This document shows positions 38,440-47,965 of a DNA stretch of 64,000 nt, piece after piece. The notes beneath the pieces were generated by a model. The model was not told the origin of the DNA, searched no databases, and worked only from the letters and a program-made list of their open reading frames with translations. Position 1 is the stretch's first letter; each line of letters begins with the position of its first letter. Source of the stretch: a virus; the IMG/VR virus record IMGVR_UViG_3300031455_000001, positions 62,001 through 126,000 of that record; one strand, given 5' to 3'. A program made the position numbers and the translations under genes.

Positions 38440-39744
38440 GTGTACTTTTTTAGTGATATAGGATGGTGTTAAATGAAGAATGTTTAAGAAAAGAAAGAAA
38501 TAAAATGAAGAAAAAAGAAAGAAAAAAGAAAGAAATGATAAAGGCTGTTGGTTGGTGATTGGGTGATGATAGGGTGAGAATAGAGATAAATATATGTTGT
38601 TTTGGTGTGATAGATTGTGTAATTATTGAGTGATGATTGTGTGTGGATTTGTATGGAGTATACATAAATATTGTATAAAGGTTGTATTGGCTTGTGTGTT
38701 GGGTGAGTGGTTTTTGTGTGAGGTTTGTACAATGTTTGTGTAAGGTTTGTATGAGATAGAGTGGAGAATGGTGATGTTGAGTTGACTTAACATGAGGGGA
38801 GTAAACTTGACATTATCCAGCCTGTTAAGTTAATAGGAACGTTTGTTCTGCTAGTAATTCTCTAAATAAGTGATCAAAAACATGTTCATGTACGGTCTTT
38901 GTAAAGAGTCATTATAAAATCATGTTGGTCGATATATTTGGTTCTTAATCCAAAATAGAAAAGGAAATTCATTTGATATCTAAGTATACTATAACTATAA
39001 TTATGGGGGTACTTTTCAACCTTTTTTGTTCGGCTTTTTTTTGATATCGCATATAGCACTCAAACAACCACACTCTATCCACCTTTTCACTCTAATTTCA
39101 CACGTTTTACCCTAAGAAAACACCTGTTTTTACATTTGAATAAAATCACAACAAAATCATAAAAAATCACAACAGAACCATAAATAAAACCATAATAAAA
39201 CCATAGAAAAATAATCATCTTTCAAAATTCTCAAACCTCTACTTTCTCATCAACCTCTTACAAACTCTTCACTCATCTTTCATACAACTATGCTAAAGAC
39301 CACTCAACATTCGTCTAAATCCCGTTACCAAACGTACTATTTTAAACATCTATATTTATCACCTCTAAAACAAACACCCTCTAAATCATCAAGAAATCCC
39401 GTTAACAAACCTAATTAACCCCTCCAATCAAGAACACCTATGGGGCATACCTTAACACCTTTGCATATAATCATACACAAACCCCGTTTGTTAACGCATA
39501 TTTTTTAGAGCAACCAAAAAACCCTTACCGTACACACGATTTTTACCATATTTATACCATAATTTTCCAATATTACTCTTACTCTTGATTTTCAATTTTT
39601 CACCACTTTTCATCACTTGTCAATAACTCGATAATCATCCGATCATTATTCATCATCCATTAATCATTCACACATTCATTATACAATATAAATATACATT
39701 CAGCATTCATCCAATCACAATCCAATTTTCATCTAGACCTAACA
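38440..39744. other. 1.3-kb non-coding convergence zone with composition flip
   Basis: Plus strand 38.37-38.8 kb is nearly free of C (G/T/A tracts); 39.05-39.74 kb is nearly free of G. The switch is at about 38.8-39.05 kb, between convergent gene blocks. It contains three copies of CCGTTAMCAAAC (39321-39334, 39398-39410, inverted at 39486-39496) and a possible TTGACA-TAATAG promoter near 38812. Open frames here are low-complexity shadows. Confidence 0.6.
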
Positions 39745-39798
39745 AAAATATGCCAATATATTATCAGCTTTTTACTGAAAAATATATTGGCATATTTT
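39745..39798. terminator. bidirectional hairpin, 18-bp stem
   Basis: AAAATATGCCAATATATT (39745-39762) pairs with 39781-39798. It ends the leftward 44.6-39.9 kb unit. Confidence 0.75.
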
Positions 39799-39858
39799 TA
39801 CATAATCATCTATTCTTTCTATTCTTTCTTTTTATATATTTCTTTCTTTTTTAAACTT

Positions 39859-40281
39859 TTACAATCTAGTTTTAGTCAAACTTAAATTCTTGCCATAACG
39901 CAAAAGATCAAAAGAAAATACTAACTCTGTGGGATGGCTCTCTCCATAGACCATAGGTAATTTGTACTTACTTAACATGCATGATTTAATCTCAAGAGAA
40001 ACATCATAATCAAAACCACTATCCACATTTCTAGCAATGGACTTTCCCTTAATACTAAACTCTTTATCCATTTTACCATTCGAAACCAAATCAATAATAT
40101 CAAAGTCAATATACGCATCCCGAACTAACAGTTTACCATATACTCCAGAAAATGTCAACTCAATTGATCCAGCGCTTCTAATATTGATGAAAGTATCGCC
40201 ATTAGGATGTAAAATTTCTAAATCAAATGTATCTCGACTTGCAAATTTATTGCTATCTAAGTTGTCCGTATCATTAAACAT
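39859..40281 (-). CDS. beta-rich hypothetical protein
   Basis: A 140-residue strand-rich protein, MFNDTDNLDSNKFASRDTFD ... VYGKLLVRDAYIDFDIIDLV. Start at 40281 behind GGTGAAAATA, overlapping the previous stop by 8 bp. Function unknown. Confidence 0.65.
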   Translation of the reverse strand: MFNDTDNLDSNKFASRDTFDLEILHPNGDTFINIRSAGSIELTFSGVYGKLLVRDAYIDFDIIDLVSNGKMDKEFSIKGKSIARNVDSGFDYDVSLEIKSCMLSKYKLPMVYGESHPTELVFSFDLLRYGKNLSLTKTRL

Positions 40282-40618
40282 TATTTTCACCATGATTATT
40301 ATCATCAATGTATAAGCCATATTTATCTGTTGAATGATCAACTTCGCAATCTAATTGTTTTAAAGCCAATATAGAATCTACTTCCTTATATGTAGTTACT
40401 AACTTCTTCTCTACAATAGTCAATTCTAAGCCCATTTTTCTCAACATTTCTTTGACATACCCTATATTTTCAAATCCACGAGCATATGGATTATTCTCAA
40501 ATACAAAGGCATTAAATTCACTATCGTTAAAGGACATTTTCATATGATCATATGAAGATAGGTATTTATCTCCCAACTTTAAATAATAAATAATCTCTAC
40601 CTTTTGCTTTTTACTCAT
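40274..40618 (-). CDS. hypothetical protein
   Basis: A 114-residue mixed protein (MSKKQKVEIIYYLKLGDKYL ...). Start overlaps the stop of the 40618 gene by one base. Function unknown. Confidence 0.65.
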   Translation of the reverse strand: MSKKQKVEIIYYLKLGDKYLSSYDHMKMSFNDSEFNAFVFENNPYARGFENIGYVKEMLRKMGLELTIVEKKLVTTYKEVDSILALKQLDCEVDHSTDKYGLYIDDNNHGENNV

Positions 40619-40896
40619 TATTTTCCACCTTTTTCCCTCTTGGATAAGTAATTCATTAACACAACAAACTTGGAAACATAATAAACTCCAGCATAGTTAA
40701 TCGCCATGCTAACCTTTTGGTTGTCAGCCAACCCATCCCATTTATCAACAACCTTATTGATCCCAGAATTGGTTGATCGTCCTTCCACATGTAAAAAGAA
40801 TGTTCTAACTACATGATCGCTGTCTCCAGTAGATTTTTTTACATGCTCAATTGCATCGACATCAAACTTATCGATAATCTGATTGGTATAATCCAC
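40618..40896 (-). CDS. hypothetical protein
   Basis: A 92-residue protein, GTG start at 40896 behind GAAGGAATAATT. Ends with basic LSKREKGGK. Function unknown. Confidence 0.62.
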   Translation of the reverse strand: MDYTNQIIDKFDVDAIEHVKKSTGDSDHVVRTFFLHVEGRSTNSGINKVVDKWDGLADNQKVSMAINYAGVYYVSKFVVLMNYLSKREKGGK

Positions 40897-40935
40897 AATT
40901 ATTCCTTCTTTCTATATTTAAAAAGCCTATTCACA

Positions 40936-41220
40936 CTATCCAACTAATTCAATAAGCTCATAATAATGTTCATTTTGTATTACATCATCAGCATCAACAG
41001 CATCAACAATATCCTCAGAAAACTCAAAGTGATATTTTTGACCATTATCTTCTACTTCATACGAAACAACCGAAAATTTAAACCATCTACCATGATCTTC
41101 ATTCCAATTAGAAACTTCCAGACAACCATTTAACAGGTTTTTAATATCATAATACTTACTGTCACCGACAGATCCTTCACCTAAGCGCTTTCTCAGATTA
41201 TCAACAACCGAATTGTTCAT
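40936..41220 (-). CDS. hypothetical protein
   Basis: A 94-residue protein, MNNSVVDNLRKRLGEGSVGD ..., start at 41220 behind AGGTGATATGT, overlapping the upstream gene. Function unknown. Confidence 0.63.
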   Translation of the reverse strand: MNNSVVDNLRKRLGEGSVGDSKYYDIKNLLNGCLEVSNWNEDHGRWFKFSVVSYEVEDNGQKYHFEFSEDIVDAVDADDVIQNEHYYELIELVG

Positions 41221-41683
41221 ACATATCACCTATTCCGTCTTCTTCTGAAACAACCTCTACTTCATGACCGCAGTGCCTTATTCCATCAAAGAATCCCTCA
41301 ATATTTTCAGCAATCCTATCTAATTGTTGTTCACCCATTAAGACCAAACATTTGTTCTCGTCTAGTAAAGCAACGCACTCACCATTGCTAAAACTAACAA
41401 TATGGAACTTATAAGTTGTTTTATCATTATTTTTTATACTTGTTTGAGCAGATTTATCTAAGTTGATATTAACTGCCTGTTCTTGCTCATATTCACTAAG
41501 CAATTGAATCTCACCATCAACAAAAAACTCAGTATAGCCATTATCAAAACGAACAAAGTAATAACATTCTTCAATGCTCTCTACAAATCCTACTAAACCA
41601 TTAAACACAGCAATGTCATAGTGTTTCACATCTAAAACAATAACTCTTTCGCCTTTTCGAATAGCAGATTCTCTATTAGTCAT
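41201..41683 (-). CDS. beta-rich hypothetical protein (KOW/SH3-like start)
   Basis: A 160-residue protein. IRKGERVIVLDVKHYDIAVF and GLVGFVESIEECYYFVRFDN resemble an SH3/KOW-like barrel; a later GECVALLDENKCLVLMGE segment is strand-rich. Start at 41683 behind GGAGGGGCAAGCA. Confidence 0.65.
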   Translation of the reverse strand: MTNRESAIRKGERVIVLDVKHYDIAVFNGLVGFVESIEECYYFVRFDNGYTEFFVDGEIQLLSEYEQEQAVNINLDKSAQTSIKNNDKTTYKFHIVSFSNGECVALLDENKCLVLMGEQQLDRIAENIEGFFDGIRHCGHEVEVVSEEDGIGDMYEQFGC

Positions 41684-41864
41684 TGCTTGCCCCTCCATAT
41701 AACTGTTTAAGGATTTCTATAATTTCCTCTACACAATCCTTATGCCCCTTGAAGGCTCTTACATTTCCTAAGCCATCCTCCATCTTAAAACCTACAAGTT
41801 CTTCATTGTCTCCTAAGATACGAAGGCATCTGTCGCACATCTTCCTTAAATCCAAATTACTCAT
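41676..41864 (-). CDS. zinc-binding paralog 1
   Basis: A 62-residue protein, MSNLDLRKMCDRCLRILGDN ... AFKGHKDCVEEI. C-x2-C and GH-x2-C fit a treble-clef-like zinc site. Paralog of the next gene; start at 41864 overlaps its stop. Confidence 0.66.
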   Translation of the reverse strand: MSNLDLRKMCDRCLRILGDNEELVGFKMEDGLGNVRAFKGHKDCVEEIIEILKQLYGGASND

Positions 41865-42042
41865 CATTATCCACCTCAAAAGTATCCATCAACTTTTTAT
41901 TAAGCTCAAGCATACAATTCCTATGTCCTTTGAATGTGATCTCTTCACCATAATCGTCAATTATTTGAAACGCAAAAACCTCTTCGCCCTCTTTGATTAA
42001 ACCATAGCAACCACTACAAAGTTTTGACAAGTCGATTCCCAT
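41857..42042 (-). CDS. zinc-binding paralog 2
   Basis: A 61-residue protein, MGIDLSKLCSGCYGLIKEGE ... TFKGHRNCMLEL, same C-x2-C ... GH-x2-C layout as its neighbour. Start at 42042 behind AGGGGAGAGGTAAAA. Tandem duplication. Confidence 0.66.
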   Translation of the reverse strand: MGIDLSKLCSGCYGLIKEGEEVFAFQIIDDYGEEITFKGHRNCMLELNKKLMDTFEVDNDE

Positions 42043-42095
42043 TTTTACCTCTCCCCTAACAAAATAAGGGAAAGGCAAAGCCTTAACCCTATAGT

Positions 42096-42893
42096 TTATT
42101 TATTTTCTTTTTTAGTTGATTTTTTAGCAGGAGCTTTTTTAGGTGTATCTTTCTTCTTAGCAGGAGTCTTAACTTCCTGTTTATCTTCTACAATTGTATT
42201 AGTGTCTGGTTTTTTAACAATTTCTTCTGCAACATTGCTCAACTTTTTACCAATATTTTGACCAGCTTTTTTAACATCTACATCATTATATTTAAGCATA
42301 TCTCCAGTAATACGATAAGAAGAAATCATACCAGACGCAAGTGTCATAGCTTTACTTGCACCGTCTTCTGTAGCTTTGAAGTCACCAGCAAATGCTCCGC
42401 TAATGCCATAACTTTCAGCAGTCTTTACAGCATCAATATTAGCACCTAAGAAGATAAATTGCCAATCATACTTCTCTGTCTGGTGTTTAACTTTCTCTTG
42501 AATAACTTTTTTATTGTATTCTTTAGATGAATTTTCTTCTCCATCAGTCATGATAACTACAACAACATTCTCTGGTTTGTCAGCTTCTGAAAATGTGTTT
42601 AAGCGTGATCCAAGACCATCCACCGCAACGCCAATAGCGTCAAGTAAAGCAGTTCCTCCATATGGAGTGTAGGTTTGACCATTAAGATCCTCAACTGTTT
42701 CAATATCTGCACTTTCATAAGTAGTTACAACACCTGAATCAAACAAAACCAAGGTTAGTCGTACTTCTCCTTCTTGCTTCTTTTGATCCTCAACAAAAGC
42801 ATTAAATCCTCCAATTGCATCCGATTTAATACCATTCATAGATCCGCTCTTATCTAACACAAAGACAATCTCGGTCAATCCTTTTTTCATCAT
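42096..42893 (-). CDS. von Willebrand factor A (VWA) domain protein
   Basis: A 265-residue protein. Residues ~5-200 are a VWA domain: EIVFVLDKSGSMNGIKSDAI holds the MIDAS DxSxS, and YTPYGGTALLDAI the second metal-site Thr. The last ~35 residues are lysine/proline-rich (KKAPAKKSTKKENK), a likely nucleic-acid or protein contact. VWA proteins are frequent in large phages, often near AAA proteins; here none is adjacent. Metal-dependent protein binding is expected, partner unknown. Confidence 0.82.
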   Translation of the reverse strand: MMKKGLTEIVFVLDKSGSMNGIKSDAIGGFNAFVEDQKKQEGEVRLTLVLFDSGVVTTYESADIETVEDLNGQTYTPYGGTALLDAIGVAVDGLGSRLNTFSEADKPENVVVVIMTDGEENSSKEYNKKVIQEKVKHQTEKYDWQFIFLGANIDAVKTAESYGISGAFAGDFKATEDGASKAMTLASGMISSYRITGDMLKYNDVDVKKAGQNIGKKLSNVAEEIVKKPDTNTIVEDKQEVKTPAKKKDTPKKAPAKKSTKKENK

Positions 42894-43096
42894 TTAATCT
42901 CCTTTTTTCTCTCAACAACTTCTACAGATGTATATCCCACTTTGTGCAGGTTGCTCATTATGTACTCTAATTGCTCGAAAGTCCATCCGCTAATATCCAT
43001 TGCGTCTTGGATCTTTCTGCATGTAGCAATACTTTTATCATTCATATCAAACAAAAACTCACCTGTTTTAATCCTTAAAACCTTATCATTCATCAT
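42890..43096 (-). CDS. hypothetical protein
   Basis: A 68-residue protein, MMNDKVLRIKTGEFLFDMND ..., behind AAAGGAGATTAG, overlapping both neighbours by a few bases. Function unknown. Confidence 0.62.
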   Translation of the reverse strand: MMNDKVLRIKTGEFLFDMNDKSIATCRKIQDAMDISGWTFEQLEYIMSNLHKVGYTSVEVVERKKEIK

Positions 43097-43343
43097 CTAA
43101 TCTCCTTTTTATCTCAGCATAGATTTCTTCATCATAAGCCTCTATCATCCCAGCCCCTAAAGAATTGTCTATACTAAACTTCAAAGACGAAAAATTACTG
43201 ATAAGATCAATACTGTTATGTGTATCGCACATCTTTAATGCAGAGTCAAACACATCTGATTTAAGCAATTCATACGTTTCTTGACTCATCACAAATACGG
43301 TGTCTTTTATATTCCCTAAATCCTTCACCCTAATAGCATCCAT
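43086..43343 (-). CDS. hypothetical protein
   Basis: About 85 residues, MDAIRVKDLGNIKDTVFVMS ...; ATG at 43343 lies inside the end of the membrane-protein gene. The ribosome binding site is weak, and TTG 43394 or ATG 43289 are possible. Function unknown. Confidence 0.55.
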   Translation of the reverse strand: MDAIRVKDLGNIKDTVFVMSQETYELLKSDVFDSALKMCDTHNSIDLISNFSSLKFSIDNSLGAGMIEAYDEEIYAEIKRRLDDE

Positions 43344-43495
43344 TTCGGTAGCTTGCAAACTCCAACATAACCATCTTTTGCTTTGAAGTTCCAAAATCCT
43401 AATATCTCATAACTCTTTACCACGGCATATGTGTAAAGGCTAACATAGCAAAATGCCAGATAGCCAAACACTAAAGATAAGGCTTCTATTAACAT
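43325..43495 (-). CDS. 56-residue membrane protein
   Basis: MLIEALSLVFGYLAFCYVSL continues hydrophobic to ~27, then KSYEILGFWNFKAKDG. One membrane span. The ATG overlaps the previous stop (TAATG), so it is coupled. Confidence 0.55.
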   Translation of the reverse strand: MLIEALSLVFGYLAFCYVSLYTYAVVKSYEILGFWNFKAKDGYVGVCKLPKWMLLG

Positions 43496-43749
43496 TACGA
43501 TTTATCTTCTTCTAAAGATAATGCTTTGATTTTTGTTAGAGTGAGTTTTCGATAATCTGCATTGAATCTTTCTTGATATAAAGTCAATCCTTTTACTGGA
43601 GTGGCACTAGCTAAATCAAACTCAATTCTTCCAGTATCTTTATCAAATGAAACGTCAGAGATCTCAATGCCATTTGGTAAATTGAATAAGTTTTCAAGCT
43701 CTGCCAAATTTACTTGTAGTTTGCTTTTTGCGATCATAATTTCACTCAT
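43495..43749 (-). CDS. hypothetical protein
   Basis: An 84-residue protein, MSEIMIAKSKLQVNLAELEN .... The ATG at 43737 is better spaced from AGGATGAG. Function unknown. Confidence 0.62.
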   Translation of the reverse strand: MSEIMIAKSKLQVNLAELENLFNLPNGIEISDVSFDKDTGRIEFDLASATPVKGLTLYQERFNADYRKLTLTKIKALSLEEDKS

Positions 43750-43802
43750 CCTTTTATTTTTCTAATTTATATTAGAGGGCGGATAAGCCACCCTCATTTA
43801 TT

Positions 43803-44603
43803 TTACCAAGGCTCACAATCGCAATCATCATTTTGTAGCAGGCAGTCTTCACAGTTATCTGTTAAGTCTTCACCCTTTTCTTCATCTGACTCTGAAGAAT
43901 ATTTACCTAAGTCTTCTACTTCATCTGATTTACTATTATATGTTGCACCTGTTACGTAATTAAGCAATTCTTGAGGAGATACTTCTTGAAGCTCGTTATC
44001 TTTAATCATTGAATGATACTGGTCATAGCTCAACTCGACACGACTATAAGACTCTTCTTTAAGAAGTTGATGACCCATATATAAAACTTTAATCAAATCA
44101 ACTACTTCATTAGATTTGTCATTGCATGCATAGTAGTATTCATAAGATCCATCTTTATAAGATTTGACAATATTGACATTGAAGTTAGATTTTTCGTCTT
44201 CTTTTTTATCTTGTAATTGAAGAAGCTCAAAAATGTTGCCTCCATAAAAATCAACATAAACTCCTAGACTTGAGATTTCGTCAATGGCAATAAGTTCTCC
44301 AGCCTCAACTCTGTTGAACTTTTCGTCTAGCAAATGAACTTGTACATTTTTACCATCTTCTTGCAATACAAGTTCGTATTTATCATCACTAATTAATGAT
44401 TGAACTACATCGCGATCATAAACCATCTCGCCATTGATTTCTCCTAGTTCCACCAATACCGTTACAGTGTCTCGTTTTACAACATGATGTTTGCCATCAA
44501 AATCAACTAGAGTCACTGTATGTTTGATAAAGCTTACTTCAGCAATTTCACCCACTAAGTTTAATTCATGCGAATATCCTAATGCATCCTGTTTATTTAA
44601 CAT
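43803..44603 (-). CDS. acidic protein with C-terminal cysteine cluster
   Basis: A 266-residue acidic protein, beta-rich first half (HELNLVGEIAEVSFIKHTVT ...), ending NCEDCLLQNDDCDCEPW, a Cys cluster likely to bind metal. Start behind GGAGGAATTACATA; promoter at 44667. First gene of the leftward unit to 39.9 kb. Function unknown. Confidence 0.66.
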   Translation of the reverse strand: MLNKQDALGYSHELNLVGEIAEVSFIKHTVTLVDFDGKHHVVKRDTVTVLVELGEINGEMVYDRDVVQSLISDDKYELVLQEDGKNVQVHLLDEKFNRVEAGELIAIDEISSLGVYVDFYGGNIFELLQLQDKKEDEKSNFNVNIVKSYKDGSYEYYYACNDKSNEVVDLIKVLYMGHQLLKEESYSRVELSYDQYHSMIKDNELQEVSPQELLNYVTGATYNSKSDEVEDLGKYSSESDEEKGEDLTDNCEDCLLQNDDCDCEPW

Positions 44604-44666
44604 TATGTAATTCCTCCATTATAAGTTATGGCGTTTATCATGTTTTGTTCCTCTACGCCTAATTAT

Positions 44667-44695
44667 AGTATATCATTATTTTTTGTATCTGTCAA
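44667..44695 (-). promoter_or_regulatory. sigma-A promoter of the 44.6-39.9 kb unit
   Basis: Minus strand TTGACA (44690-44695), 17-bp spacer ending AATGA, TATACT (44667-44672). Confidence 0.75.
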
Positions 44696-44712
44696 TTGCC
44701 TCTATTACATTA

Positions 44713-46962
44713 TTAAGATGTCTTTACATTAATCTTTTTATTATCTTCTACTGAATTGAATTTATTAAGCAGTTCATATAAGAAGCTTCTTCTCTCCATA
44801 TTGGCAAATTTCTTAATTGAATCATTAATTGTTTCTGCTTGACCCAATACGATCAGGTATTTCGTTGCACGTGAAACACCTGTGTAAATAAGATTGGCAT
44901 TAAGTTGATACGATGCTGATCTGTCTGTAATTGCAATGACAACTTTATACTGACTGCCCTGACATTTATGAATAGTCATTGCCCAAGAGTGCATGAGAGT
45001 TGTTAGCACTATCTCCCAATCAAGTCTTACGACTATCCCTTCATAATCGATAACCAAACATTTTTCTTCTGTATCAATATCAACGATCTTGCCATTATCT
45101 CCATTAAATAAATCAGCTTCTCCGCCATTTATCGTCTTAACACCATATGTGTTAGAGGTGTTCATAACTAAATCTCCAACTCGATATGTAATTTCGTTTT
45201 CTTTCTTGCCAAACTTTTTCTCTTTTTTTAATGAATTTTCTGGATTAACAATTGATTGAATGGTTTTATTCATCTCAACCGTTCCTAGTTTGCCTTTGTT
45301 CGTAGGAGTTAACAAAACTATATCATCTGAAGAGAATTTTTCTAAAAGCTTTTTATAGTAGTGGATATATCCATCACGTATATAATTTTGATTCACTAGA
45401 TGGAATAGGCAGTCATTTCCAATTCGTTTGCGACCTGTTTCATTATTATTTAGAAATACAACACCGTTACGAATGTCTGTTGCCACATTCAAGATGCCAC
45501 CTTTTTCTTGTCTGAATACTTTTTGTAATTGAGAAATTTTAATTACTCCACTACGGATGGAGTCGTACAGGAAGCTTCCAACACCAACGCTCGGTAATTG
45601 AAAATCATCTCCAACAAATAGAATCTTAGAATTATTGTTCTGAATCGCCTTAAACAACTTATCAAGAATAAAAACATCACACATAGATGATTCATCTACA
45701 ATGATAACGTCTTCATGAATATATTTAACTGCCCCTTCATCGTCATCATAAACACCAATTGCTCTATGGATTGTTTGTGCAGGGTGATTGGCATAATTTG
45801 CAAGAATTTTAGATGCCTTACCTGTTGGCGAAAGTAAAATAGTGGTTAAGCTTTTCTTTTTGATTAATTCAAGCAAAATTCTTATTAACCAAGATTTCCC
45901 CATTCCACCAGATCCTATTAATAATGAGATATTGTTCTCATTCCAATCATGGAAAAACTGTCTTTGTTTTTCTTCTAAGCTAACATTATTCTTTGCACAA
46001 TAATCATCTAGAAAAACATTTATACACTCCGTTTCAAATGTTTTCTTTGACTGCAATTTAAATTGAATCATCTTCATCGCTATTCCTTGCTCCGCAAGAT
46101 AAATATCGTCACGAGTAAACCTACCGTCAAGATTCATAATGCCTTTTGGGTTGCTGTTTAAAACTTCTTTTATATTATCTTTGCTTATAGCCAGCAAAGC
46201 AATACACCTGTTTAAAAGCTGTTTGTCACCCACCCAAGAATGACCATTTTTATTCTCTTCTCTAATGGCATAATGAATGCAACTAGTTATTCTGTGAGGC
46301 GACAACATATCATATCCGACCGCCTTAGCAATGGCGTCCGCTTTGAGAAACCCTATACCTTTAATTTCCGTTAATAAATAAGGATTCTGTTCGATCTTCT
46401 GGATTACTATTTGAGGACTTTTATATTCTTTAATAAGCTTCTTGATCATGTTATATTTTATCCCATATTTAGAAAGAAATATTAAAATCTCACTCATCTC
46501 TAGATTAGACAATACTTTATCTCGAAGTTTTTCAAACGTTTTTTCTCCAAGATTTTTAACTAAGCTATAATCGAACTCTCCCGATTCAATCATTCCTAAG
46601 ATATCTTGACCTTCTTTATATACTTCAAATATATTTTCTATCTGCTTTACAGTTAATATTGATTTCAAGAAGTCTTTTTGTTGTTCTACTGTAACTGGCT
46701 TATCTCTTCTGATTGAATCAACAATGTAACTTCCTTCATATTGAGAATTTTTATCAACAGATAGCTTTACAATCCACTCTTCGTTAAGATCCAACCTAGG
46801 CATACTGCCTTTAATTGATATATTTCCGTATTTATTTAATTTGATTTCAAATTCTGGATTAACCAAATCTTCTTCATTTACACTTGCTCCATATATACCA
46901 TATGCATCTTCGCTGTTGTAGAAAAGCTCTCTTGTCGCACTGACTCTGATTTCCAATTGCAT
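44713..46962 (-). CDS. RecD2-type superfamily 1 DNA helicase
   Basis: About 749 residues with the RecD2 layout: a helix-hairpin-helix N-terminal half (LLTEIKGIGFLKADAIAKAV near residue 200), Walker A LLIGSGGMGKSWL near 345, motif with SPTGKASKIL, Walker B VIIVDESSMCD near 417, GDDFQLPSVGVG (motif III), VFRQ (IV), and a C-terminal MHSWAMTIHKCQGSQY and YTGVSRA (motifs V-VI). RecD2 unwinds DNA 5'-3' in repair. ATG 46962 is preferred; GTG 46977 lies within the ribosome binding stretch. Confidence 0.9.
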   Translation of the reverse strand: MQLEIRVSATRELFYNSEDAYGIYGASVNEEDLVNPEFEIKLNKYGNISIKGSMPRLDLNEEWIVKLSVDKNSQYEGSYIVDSIRRDKPVTVEQQKDFLKSILTVKQIENIFEVYKEGQDILGMIESGEFDYSLVKNLGEKTFEKLRDKVLSNLEMSEILIFLSKYGIKYNMIKKLIKEYKSPQIVIQKIEQNPYLLTEIKGIGFLKADAIAKAVGYDMLSPHRITSCIHYAIREENKNGHSWVGDKQLLNRCIALLAISKDNIKEVLNSNPKGIMNLDGRFTRDDIYLAEQGIAMKMIQFKLQSKKTFETECINVFLDDYCAKNNVSLEEKQRQFFHDWNENNISLLIGSGGMGKSWLIRILLELIKKKSLTTILLSPTGKASKILANYANHPAQTIHRAIGVYDDDEGAVKYIHEDVIIVDESSMCDVFILDKLFKAIQNNNSKILFVGDDFQLPSVGVGSFLYDSIRSGVIKISQLQKVFRQEKGGILNVATDIRNGVVFLNNNETGRKRIGNDCLFHLVNQNYIRDGYIHYYKKLLEKFSSDDIVLLTPTNKGKLGTVEMNKTIQSIVNPENSLKKEKKFGKKENEITYRVGDLVMNTSNTYGVKTINGGEADLFNGDNGKIVDIDTEEKCLVIDYEGIVVRLDWEIVLTTLMHSWAMTIHKCQGSQYKVVIAITDRSASYQLNANLIYTGVSRATKYLIVLGQAETINDSIKKFANMERRSFLYELLNKFNSVEDNKKINVKTS
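44863..44878. promoter_or_regulatory. degenerate parS-like site
   Basis: CGTTGCACGTGAAACA, one mismatch to parS, within the helicase gene. May be chance. Confidence 0.4.
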
Positions 46963-46992
46963 CAACTCCTCTGTCACCTTTAATATAGTATT

Positions 46993-47021
46993 ATTATATC
47001 ATAATTTATTGTATCCGTCAA
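46993..47021 (-). promoter_or_regulatory. sigma-A promoter of the RecD2 gene
   Basis: Minus strand TTGACG (47016-47021), 17-bp spacer ending TTATGA, TATAAT (46993-46998). Confidence 0.72.
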
Positions 47022-47118
47022 AATATCACACTATATAAAATTATTTTAAAAAATAGTCAACAAACAGGTTTTAAACACATATAGTAAAACTAAGAACAGT
47101 TTGAAAGGGGTTTTAAAG

Positions 47119-47949
47119 ATGCTTAAAACTGGAGTTATAGCGGTGGACGATGGTGGTTACTCAACTTGCGTAGTAACTAAGGATAGACAAGAGAAATTCC
47201 CATCAATAAAAGGTTCTTATGGGAATAGAACTTTGATCGATGCTAAAGGAAAGTATGATTACATTGTTGAATATGAAGGTGAAAAGTTTGTAATGGGCAC
47301 TCTTGCGCAGTACGATTGCAAGTTGCCGATACAGATGCATAGTGATTCGAAGCAGAATCTGTTCTTTGATTTATCCGTTCTTGTTGCTATTCATCAATTT
47401 GGCTTTTCAACTAACTATCTAGTAACATCTGTTCCTATCGCAATGCACAGTGAAGAGGAGAAGTTCGGCAGGATAGAAAGACTTGTTGGATCTCATACGA
47501 TCACAGTTAATGGATATAAAAAAACATTCACCATAATGGAGGCAAAAGTAGCGCCAGAAACCGCTGTTGCCTTTTGGATCGATGAACCAAGAGGTAAATC
47601 GCGTTACATTGATTTAGGATCAAGAACTATTGGGTATGCAACGACATTAAATGAAGATGATGTAACAAGATTTATTGACAGTGAATCTGGGACATTTAAA
47701 GGCAAGGGGTTGGAAGCTTTGAACGATGATTATGATCAAAATTCTTTAGCCGATTATATATGTGGTAGACTGCTTTCCATGTGGGGTTCTGGAGATAATG
47801 TATACATTATGGGTGGCGGAGCATTAGATAATGAACTTGTAGATTTCATTAAAGGTTATTTCTATAAAGCTAAAGTGATTGAAAATCCTCAAATGGCAAA
47901 TGCAATAGGTATGTATCTTTTGGGTCGAATCGCTTATGACATCTCTTAA
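47119..47949 (+). CDS. ParM/StbA-family actin-like ATPase
   Basis: A 276-residue actin-fold protein. VIAVDDGGYSTCVV is the phosphate-1 motif, YIDLGSRTIGYAT phosphate-2, and YIMGGGALDNELV the adenosine motif. Such proteins form filaments that push plasmid or phage DNA copies apart. The next gene is placed like ParR, the adaptor that binds the centromere. Somewhat shorter than R1 ParM (about 320). Start at 47119 behind GAAAGGGG; TTG 47101 is rejected. Confidence 0.8.
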   Translation: MLKTGVIAVDDGGYSTCVVTKDRQEKFPSIKGSYGNRTLIDAKGKYDYIVEYEGEKFVMGTLAQYDCKLPIQMHSDSKQNLFFDLSVLVAIHQFGFSTNYLVTSVPIAMHSEEEKFGRIERLVGSHTITVNGYKKTFTIMEAKVAPETAVAFWIDEPRGKSRYIDLGSRTIGYATTLNEDDVTRFIDSESGTFKGKGLEALNDDYDQNSLADYICGRLLSMWGSGDNVYIMGGGALDNELVDFIKGYFYKAKVIENPQMANAIGMYLLGRIAYDIS

Positions 47950-47965
47950 GAAAGGAGTAGGGATT

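Noticed and set aside
37951-38732. Long leftward frames rich in Thr, His, Ile, Ser
   Set aside because: They are the complement of G/T-rich low-complexity DNA and of the 36697 gene; no initiation signals.
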